5,243 nucleotides of DNA from assembly GCA_029550985.1 (NCBI GenBank), contig JAKPGH010000101.1, positions 1-5,243 on the forward strand, given 5' to 3'. The notes beneath the pieces are model-generated. The model made no database searches, was not told where the DNA came from, and saw only the letters and a program-made list of their open reading frames with translations. Position 1 is the stretch's first letter. Each line of letters opens with the position of its first letter. Origin of the DNA: Bacillota bacterium. Lineage in GTDB: Bacteria; Bacillota; Clostridia; Oscillospirales; Ruminococcaceae. The position numbers and the translations under genes were made by a program. Positions 1 to 3,876 of this stretch are shown in pieces.

Positions 1-583
1 GAATCAGTTCGGCCACAATCACCCGTTCGGGCTGTTCGGTGTAGGAATCCTCGTCAAAGTAGTGGGGGCTGGGTTTGGCGAAGTTGGACAGTTCTTTGAG
101 CAAAATATCGATGCCGTCCCCCTCCTGCGCGCTGAGGGGAATGACTTGGGCAAAATCGTGCTGAGCCGCAAAGGCGGCGATTTTCTCCATCATCAGTTCC
201 TTTTTCGCCAGAGCATCTACCTTGTTGAGAATCAGAATCACAGGGGTTTTGTTCTGGCGCAGCCGCTCCAGCAGGGTGGCCTCGACGGGGTGGATTTCCC
301 CCGTCGGTTCGGTGACCAGCAAGGCCACGTCTACATCGGCCATCCCCTCGTTGACCTGGCCCACCATATAGTCCCCCAGTTTGGTGCGGGGAACGTGCAT
401 GCCGGGGGTATCGATAAACACAAACTGGTCTTCCCCCCGGGTGAGAATGCCGGTGATGCGGGTGCGGGTGGTTTGGGGTTTGGGGGAGACAATGGCCACA
501 TGTTCGCCCACCAACGCGTTGAGCAGGGTGGATTTTCCCACATTGGGGCGTCCAACAATGGAAACAAAGGCAGATCGGGTCAT
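1..583 (-). CDS. era: GTPase Era, ribosome assembly factor (C-terminus beyond window)
   Basis: Era binds 16S rRNA near its 3' end and couples GTP hydrolysis to late maturation of the 30S subunit. The visible 194 residues cover the whole G domain. G1 is GRPNVGKS at residues 11-18, the switch I region QTTRTRITGI is at 37-46, G3 DTPG is at 58-61, G4 NKVD is at 120-123, and G5 SAQ is at 151-153. The segment PERVIVAELI at 185-194 matches the start of the linker into the KH RNA-binding domain. The family is about 300 residues long, so the KH domain is missing only because the window ends; there is no sign of a break. The ATG at 583 is chosen because AAAAGGA (591-597) lies 7 nt upstream and the protein then begins just before the P-loop strand, as in known Era. 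It lies 50 nt downstream of bioY and is probably co-transcribed with it. Confidence 0.96.
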   Translation of the reverse strand, partial: MTRSAFVSIVGRPNVGKSTLLNALVGEHVAIVSPKPQTTRTRITGILTRGEDQFVFIDTPGMHVPRTKLGDYMVGQVNEGMADVDVALLVTEPTGEIHPVEATLLERLRQNKTPVILILNKVDALAKKELMMEKIAAFAAQHDFAQVIPLSAQEGDGIDILLKELSNFAKPSPHYFDEDSYTEQPERVIVAELI

Positions 584-590
584 AGGAACA

Positions 591-597
591 TCCTTTT
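591..597 (-). promoter_or_regulatory. Ribosome binding site of era
   Basis: On the minus strand this reads AAAAGGA, with 7 nt to the ATG at 583. It fixes the start of era. The 50-nt gap between bioY and era (584-633) holds this site. I see no convincing hairpin or promoter in the gap. Confidence 0.8.
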
Positions 598-633
598 CTA
601 ATATGACGTAATGAAATAGGGTAGAGAGTAATC

Positions 634-1200
634 TTACAGCTGACAGCCAAGGCCTGCCCGGATTAAGGCGGACCTCAGCCGCAGGCCGATGACCGAAGCG
701 GCCACGGCTTTGATGCAGTCAAAGACCAGGAAGGGGGCGACTCCCACCAGAAAGGCCTGCTTTGCCGAATATCCCAGGCCAACCGCCAGCCACAAGGTGC
801 CAAACGCAAGGCAGAGGGCCATTCCCACCAGCATCATGAGGGAAAGGCCGAGCAAACCGGCGTTGGGATAGCGTCCCCGCAAAAATCCCACCGCCAGCAC
901 CAGAGCCAGATAGCCCACCAGATAGCCGCCGGTGGGGCCGGCCAGCTTGTGGAACCCGCCGCTGAAGTAGGTGAACACCGGGGCGCCGAAGGCTCCCAGC
1001 AGCAGGTAGACGCTTTGGGCGGCAAAGGCCAGTTTCAGGGGCAGCACCGCCGCGCAGAGCATCACCGCAAAGTTGCCCAGGGAAATGGGCACCGTGGGCA
1101 GAGGAACGATAATTTGGGTCAGCACCGCCGTCAAAGCGGCAAAGATGGAAACCAGGGCCATTTCTGCAGCAGAAAAACGAACACGAGGGAAAGAGTTCAT
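634..1200 (-). CDS. bioY: Biotin transporter BioY (ECF S component)
   Basis: BioY is the membrane substrate-binding subunit for biotin uptake. It works with the ECF energizing module (EcfA1, EcfA2, EcfT) or, in some bacteria, alone. The 188-residue protein has the usual family length and is almost entirely hydrophobic, consistent with six membrane segments. The family signature runs over residues 76-97, containing FTYFSGGF followed by GPTGGYLVGY. A conserved D-x-x-K (D161, K164) lies in the last membrane segment. The ATG at 1200 is preferred over the in-frame ATG at 1206 because AAGGTGG (1207-1213) touches the latter directly but lies 6 nt from the former. The gene starts 11 nt after the rlmH stop. 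No ecfA or ecfT genes are in view, so any energizing module would be encoded elsewhere. No BirA-type operator is seen. Confidence 0.93.
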   Translation of the reverse strand: MNSFPRVRFSAAEMALVSIFAALTAVLTQIIVPLPTVPISLGNFAVMLCAAVLPLKLAFAAQSVYLLLGAFGAPVFTYFSGGFHKLAGPTGGYLVGYLALVLAVGFLRGRYPNAGLLGLSLMMLVGMALCLAFGTLWLAVGLGYSAKQAFLVGVAPFLVFDCIKAVAASVIGLRLRSALIRAGLGCQL

Positions 1201-1206
1201 GTGCAT

Positions 1207-1213
1207 CCACCTT
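1207..1213 (-). promoter_or_regulatory. Ribosome binding site of bioY, overlapping the rlmH stop codon
   Basis: On the minus strand the sequence AAGGTGG shares its two A bases with the TAA stop codon of rlmH (1212-1214). It lies 6 nt before the ATG at 1200. The overlap implies translational coupling between rlmH and bioY, and it decides the bioY start. Confidence 0.75.
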
Positions 1214-1688
1214 ACTTGTGATATTTTCCGCCCGCCTGAATGGAGGACGCTCGGTACAACTGCTCCAACAGTAAAATCCTCGCCAGCTGATGGGGAAAGG
1301 TCATGGGGGAGAAGGAAAGCCGCAGGCCGGCCTCCCGTTTGAGACTTTCGTCCAATCCGTAGGAGCTGCCGATGAGAAAGACGGCGCAGGGATATTGCTG
1401 GGCGGCCCGCTCCAAAATGCCCGCCAGCTTGGGGGAGGACATCATCTCCCCTTCGATACACAGGGCAACGGTAAAGGCCCGCGGGGGAATTTTATCCCGA
1501 ATCAGCTTCGCCTCCCGACTCAAGGCCTGCTGGATTTGGGCGGGGGATGGGTTTTGGGGCAGGTGCTGCTCGGGAATTTCCGTCACCGTTACCATGCCAC
1601 CCAGCCGCTTGAGATATTCCTCGCAGCCCTGGCGCATCCAGGGCTCCCCCAATTTTCCCACCGATATGATTTTAACCGGCAACATCAT
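1212..1688 (-). CDS. rlmH: 23S rRNA (pseudouridine-1915-N3) methyltransferase RlmH
   Basis: RlmH is a SPOUT-class enzyme that uses S-adenosylmethionine to methylate N3 of pseudouridine 1915 in helix 69 of 23S rRNA, acting on assembled 70S ribosomes. The 158-residue protein has the normal length. It shows the N-terminal strand KIISVGKL (6-13), the segment VALCIEGEMMSSPKLA (74-89), the cofactor-loop region FLIGSSYGL (104-112), the knot region LSFSPMTFPHQLAR (124-137), and the typical C-terminal end YRA (145-147) to YHK (156-158). The glycine pair usual in the cofactor loop (GG-x-x-G) reads GSSYG here. The start abuts the stop of the acetyltransferase (TAGATG). No clear ribosome binding site precedes it, so translation probably depends on termination-reinitiation. 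ATG at 1685 is an equally possible start. Confidence 0.95.
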   Translation of the reverse strand: MMLPVKIISVGKLGEPWMRQGCEEYLKRLGGMVTVTEIPEQHLPQNPSPAQIQQALSREAKLIRDKIPPRAFTVALCIEGEMMSSPKLAGILERAAQQYPCAVFLIGSSYGLDESLKREAGLRLSFSPMTFPHQLARILLLEQLYRASSIQAGGKYHK

Positions 1689-2102
1689 CTAAAACCGGAT
1701 GCTCATGCCGCTGCCGTGATGCTCGTCGGGGCGGCGCTGAAAGCCGAACTGGGTGTAAAAGTCCTCTTTGCCCTTAATGGCAAGAAGGCTTGCAATGGCG
1801 CCGGGCACGGCATTTTCCTTTAAATATTCCATAATGTGCTCCATAATTTTTTTCCCAATGCCGAGTCCCTGGCGGTCGGGCCGGACCATGACGTTGCCCA
1901 CGTAAAAGCTGATGACGCCGTCGCCCAACACGCGGCCCATGCCAATGAGCTGGTCCCCTTCAAAGGCGCAGACGCAAAAGGGAGTCATGGCGAGGCTGCG
2001 CTCCGCCACCTCGATGGGAAAGGTGGGCCAGCCAACACTTGCCCGCAATGCCATCCACTGCTCCGCCGTGGGGATTCGATGCTCTATGGTATACGCCAAC
2101 AC
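1689..2102 (-). CDS. GNAT family N-acetyltransferase, substrate unknown
   Basis: This is a small soluble acetyl-CoA-dependent acetyltransferase of 137 residues, a single GNAT domain. Motif A is visible as VMVRPDRQGLGIGKKIM (71-87), with the pyrophosphate-binding Q-x-x-G-x-G at 78-83. Motif B with FYTQFGF (115-121) supplies Tyr116, the usual general acid position. The N-terminal VGWPTFP (23-29) and the C-terminal GSGMSIRF (130-137) match a common Firmicute GNAT subgroup whose substrates are mostly unassigned. I cannot name the acceptor. It is the first gene of the minus-strand run and its TAG stop touches the rlmH start. Its start is either GTG at 2102 or TTG at 2099: the strong GAGGAGG site at 2107-2113 lies only 4 nt from GTG but 7 nt from TTG. 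No ATG is available nearby. Confidence 0.87.
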   Translation of the reverse strand: MLAYTIEHRIPTAEQWMALRASVGWPTFPIEVAERSLAMTPFCVCAFEGDQLIGMGRVLGDGVISFYVGNVMVRPDRQGLGIGKKIMEHIMEYLKENAVPGAIASLLAIKGKEDFYTQFGFQRRPDEHHGSGMSIRF

Positions 2103-2106
2103 AGCA

Positions 2107-2113
2107 CCTCCTC
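2107..2113 (-). promoter_or_regulatory. Strong ribosome binding site of the GNAT gene
   Basis: On the minus strand this reads GAGGAGG, close to a perfect anti-16S match. Spacing is 4 nt to GTG (2102) and 7 nt to TTG (2099). Spacing alone would favour the TTG, so the first codon is uncertain by one residue. Confidence 0.75.
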
Positions 2114-2132
2114 AACAATCCACAAAAACTCC

Positions 2133-2146
2133 ATTATAGTATAACA
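2133..2146 (-). promoter_or_regulatory. Candidate sigma-A extended -10 promoter for the GNAT-rlmH-bioY-era run
   Basis: The minus strand reads TG-T-TATACT over 2146-2138, an extended -10 element. It is followed by an overlapping perfect TATAAT at 2138-2133. No good -35 match lies 16-18 bp upstream (TTCCTT or TTTTTC at best), which fits promoters that depend on the extended -10. The start point would be near 2125-2131, giving a leader of about 25-30 nt before the GNAT start. The role is inferred from sequence only. Confidence 0.6.
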
Positions 2147-2163
2147 TAAACTGCCGAAAAAGG

Positions 2164-2216
2164 AATGGGCTTGGAAAATTCTTTGCAGAAAGTGAATGGG
2201 CCCATTTCAAAATGGG
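2164..2216. repeat. Cluster of AATGGG half-sites with a 12-bp palindrome, possible operator
   Basis: The hexamer AATGGG occurs at 2164-2169, 2195-2200 and 2211-2216 in the plus orientation, and inverted (CCCATT) at 2201-2206. The middle pair forms the perfect palindrome AATGGGCCCATT (2195-2206). The last pair forms the inverted repeat CCCATTT-CA-AAATGGG (2201-2216). The two GAATGGGC copies start 31 bp apart, close to three helical turns. The first copy overlaps the -35 position of the leftward promoter, and the cluster ends about 30 bp before the rightward -35. This layout would suit a DNA-binding regulator, but I cannot assign one. There is no T-run, so a terminator is unlikely. Confidence 0.5.
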
Positions 2217-2246
2217 GCAAACCGTCGGATTTGCCGTCTATACAAG

Positions 2247-2275
2247 CACCAACCCTTCCGCTTCCACATAAAATA
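2247..2275 (+). promoter_or_regulatory. Candidate sigma-K promoter of dpaAB
   Basis: CATAAAATA at 2267-2275 fits the sigma-K -10 consensus CATAnnnTA exactly. CACC at 2247-2250 fits the -35 consensus mACm, and exactly 16 bp separate them, within the 16-17 bp I recall for Bacillus sigma-K promoters. A start point near 2282 would leave a leader of about 25 nt before the dpaA ATG. The dpaAB operon (spoVF) of Bacillus subtilis is a known sigma-K target in the mother cell, which supports the call. A sigma-E reading is less good because no ATA-type -35 lies at the right distance. Confidence 0.7.
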
Positions 2276-2290
2276 GTTTGATTTATGTTG

Positions 2291-2298
2291 GGAAAGGG
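2291..2298 (+). promoter_or_regulatory. Ribosome binding site of dpaA
   Basis: GGAAAGGG lies 8 nt before the ATG at 2307 and only 2 nt before an in-frame TTG at 2301. It therefore selects the ATG. Confidence 0.75.
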
Positions 2299-2306
2299 TT
2301 TTGCCT

Positions 2307-3197
2307 ATGATAAAAACCAAGGTCTTCTCCATTTTGGGAGGAGATGCCCGTCAGGCTCATCTGGCCAACGCTCTGGCGGCTCGGGAGGACGGCTACCGCA
2401 TCTACGCCATGATGCTGCACGAGGGCGTCAAGTTACATAAAAAAATCATCCCGGTGGACGATGTAAAAAAGATTCTGCCACAGAGCAATGTGGTGATTTT
2501 TCCACTGCCCCTCTTGGGCAACGACTGGGAAATCAACGCCCCCGGCAGTTCTCTCAAGGTGACGTTGCAGGAATGTCTGGAGTACATCCACCCCGACACC
2601 ATCGTGCTGGCCGGCAAGGTGCCTTCATCGGCCCAGGAACTGGCGGCTCAGCGGGGAGTGGAAATCATCGACTATTTGAACCGCGAGGAGTTCGCCGTCC
2701 TCAACGCGGTGCCCACCGCAGAGGGAGCCATCGAAATCGCCCTGCGGGAAATGCCCATCACCCTGTTTGGAGCCACCTGTTTGATTACCGGTTACGGGCG
2801 CATCGCCAAGGTGTTGGCTGGGCTGCTCCGCTCTTTTGGAGCCAAGGTGATAGTGGTGGCCCGCAAGTGCAGCGACCTTGCCTGGATCAGGGTGGCCGGA
2901 TGCCAGCCGGTTCACCTTTCCGAAATGGCGGAGCATCTGCCGGCGGCGGATTTGGTGGTCAACACGGTTCCCTCCCTTCTCTTGGAGGAGGAAAAGTTGG
3001 TGCTGCTCAAGCGAAGCTGTCTCATCATCGATTTGGCCTCCAAGCCCGGGGGAGTGGATTTTGAGGCGGCCAAGGCTTTGGGACTAAAAGCCGAATGGGC
3101 CCTTTCGCTGCCGGGAAAGGTGGCCCCCATAACCGCCGGAGTCATTACCCTGGACACCATATTCAATATTCTCCATGAAAAGGGGGCAATCCCGTGA
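2307..3197 (+). CDS. dpaA: Dipicolinate synthase subunit A (DpaA/SpoVFA)
   Basis: DpaA is the dehydrogenase-like subunit of dipicolinate synthase. With DpaB it converts the dihydrodipicolinate-level intermediate of the lysine pathway to dipicolinic acid in the mother cell; the product then fills the spore core as its calcium chelate. The protein has 296 residues, the normal length. The N-terminal domain begins with ILGGDARQ (9-16), a family hallmark. A Rossmann domain follows with TGYGRIAK (161-168, pattern G-x-G-x-x-A) and the strand KVIVVAR (180-186). Further family segments are NTVPS (219-223), IDLASKPGGVDF (241-252) and SLPGKVAPITAG (267-278). Its TGA stop overlaps the dpaB GTG start (GTGA). 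A sigma-K-like promoter lies directly upstream. Unlike the Bacillus subtilis spoVF-asd-dapG-dapA cluster, no lysine-pathway gene adjoins it. Confidence 0.95.
   Translation: MIKTKVFSILGGDARQAHLANALAAREDGYRIYAMMLHEGVKLHKKIIPVDDVKKILPQSNVVIFPLPLLGNDWEINAPGSSLKVTLQECLEYIHPDTIVLAGKVPSSAQELAAQRGVEIIDYLNREEFAVLNAVPTAEGAIEIALREMPITLFGATCLITGYGRIAKVLAGLLRSFGAKVIVVARKCSDLAWIRVAGCQPVHLSEMAEHLPAADLVVNTVPSLLLEEEKLVLLKRSCLIIDLASKPGGVDFEAAKALGLKAEWALSLPGKVAPITAGVITLDTIFNILHEKGAIP
3181..3186 (+). promoter_or_regulatory. Ribosome binding site of dpaB, inside dpaA
   Basis: AGGGGG lies 7 nt before the GTG at 3194, within the last codons of dpaA. It supports the GTG start and coupled synthesis of the two subunits. 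Confidence 0.75.
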
Positions 3198-3775
3198 GCA
3201 AGAAACGCATTGGTTTGGCACTGACCGGTTCCTTCTGCACCTTTGAAAAAGCCCTGGAGGCCGCCAAAGCCCTGATGGAGGACGGATGGGACGTGGTTCC
3301 CATCTTTTCGGACAACGCCTACACCACCGACACCCGCTTTGGCAGGGCGAAAGATTGGGTGGACACCTTTGAATCCATGACGGGGAACAAAGCCATTTCC
3401 AGTTTTGTTCAGGCGGAACCCATCGGCCCGCAAAAACTGCTGGATTTGCTTCTCATCGCGCCCTGCACCGGAAACACCCTGGCCAAATTAACCTACGGCA
3501 TCAACGACACCTGCGTCACCATGAGCGCCAAAAGCCAGCTGCGCAATGGCCGCCCGGTCCTTATTGCCGTTTCCACCAACGACGCTTTGGGAGGTTCCGC
3601 CAAAAACATCGGCATGCTGTTAAACTACCGCAACATCTACTTTGTGCCCCTGCGTCAGGACGACCCCGACGCAAAGCCCCGGTCCATGATAGCGGATTTC
3701 GGCCTGATTCCCAAGGCTGCCCAGGCCGCTTTGGAGGGCAAACAGCTTCAGCCTATCTTTCTTTCCGCCTCCTGA
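3194..3775 (+). CDS. dpaB: Dipicolinate synthase subunit B (DpaB/SpoVFB)
   Basis: DpaB is the flavoprotein-like subunit of dipicolinate synthase and acts with DpaA in the mother cell during sporulation. The protein has 193 residues, close to the roughly 200 of Bacillus subtilis SpoVFB. It shows the flavoprotein-family fold start IGLALTGSFCTF (6-17), then LIAPCTGNTLAKLTYGIND (87-105), which corresponds to the flavin-pocket loop of this family, then VLIAVSTNDALGGSAKNIG (122-140), and YFVPLRQDDPDAKPRSMIADF (149-169 overall). The GTG start overlaps the dpaA stop by 4 nt. The stop is followed after 42 nt by a strong hairpin. Nothing looks truncated, so the pair appears functional and the host is very likely a spore former, or descends from one. 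Confidence 0.95.
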   Translation: MSKKRIGLALTGSFCTFEKALEAAKALMEDGWDVVPIFSDNAYTTDTRFGRAKDWVDTFESMTGNKAISSFVQAEPIGPQKLLDLLLIAPCTGNTLAKLTYGINDTCVTMSAKSQLRNGRPVLIAVSTNDALGGSAKNIGMLLNYRNIYFVPLRQDDPDAKPRSMIADFGLIPKAAQAALEGKQLQPIFLSAS

Positions 3776-3798
3776 CGCCATTCATCCCAGGTCAACAT
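3748..3798 (-). other. Orphan ribosome binding site and 16-codon ORF, doubtful
   Basis: On the minus strand AAAAGGAGG (3805-3813) precedes an ATG at 3798 with a 6-nt gap, an ideal initiation context. The ORF encodes MLTWDEWRQEAERKIG and stops at TGA (3748-3750), so it overlaps the 3' end of dpaB antisense by 28 nt. It lies just downstream of the pcrA terminator hairpin and no promoter is visible. It may be the surviving 5' end of a gene that once followed pcrA, a leader-type peptide, or chance. I recognise no family. Confidence 0.3.
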
Positions 3799-3817
3799 CC
3801 TAATCCTCCTTTTACTG

Positions 3818-3855
3818 CAAAGCCCCTCTGTTCCGTACGGAGCAGAGGGGCTTTG
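3818..3855. terminator. Bidirectional terminator hairpin between dpaB and pcrA
   Basis: The arms CAAAGCCCCTCTG (3818-3830) and CAGAGGGGCTTTG (3843-3855) pair perfectly over 13 bp. The stem continues with a T-G wobble and three more pairs to a GTAC loop (3835-3838). It lies 42 nt after the dpaB stop and 21 nt after the pcrA stop, between convergent genes. The T-run is short in both directions (three T's within the arm, followed by G), so efficiency rests mainly on the long GC-rich stem. Confidence 0.85.
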
Positions 3856-3876
3856 GCAATGTGAAATGAAAAGACC

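Noticed and set aside
54..650. A 198-residue open frame on the minus strand over the era region, and a 179-residue frame on the plus strand at 62-601
   Set aside because: Both overlap the real era frame, which carries all five G motifs. Their own products are of low-complexity, arginine/glycine/histidine-rich composition with no family features, typical of shadow frames in GC-rich DNA.
1201..1461. Upstream extension of the bioY frame giving a longer N-terminus
   Set aside because: The extension lies inside rlmH, lacks membrane or BioY-like sequence, and the ribosome binding site at 1207-1213 points to the ATG at 1200.
1290..1823. A 177-residue open frame on the plus strand over rlmH and the GNAT gene
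   Set aside because: It is antisense to two clearly recognised genes and crosses their junction. It has no recognisable domain and no supported promoter.
2195..2216. The CCCATTT-CA-AAATGGG hairpin as an intrinsic terminator
   Set aside because: It is short, has a 2-nt loop or a 6-bp stem, lacks a T-run, and no gene ends nearby on either strand.
2103..2306. A biotin-responsive operator (BirA or BioR type) ahead of the operon containing bioY
   Set aside because: No TTGTTAACC-type inverted pair is present. The TTATACTATAAT stretch resembles a BioR box only loosely and is better explained as overlapping -10 elements.
2573..3064. Open frames inside dpaA on both strands (also 2625-2936 and 2912-3433 on the minus strand)
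   Set aside because: The dpaA frame holds the conserved family motifs throughout; the others are shadows without recognisable content.
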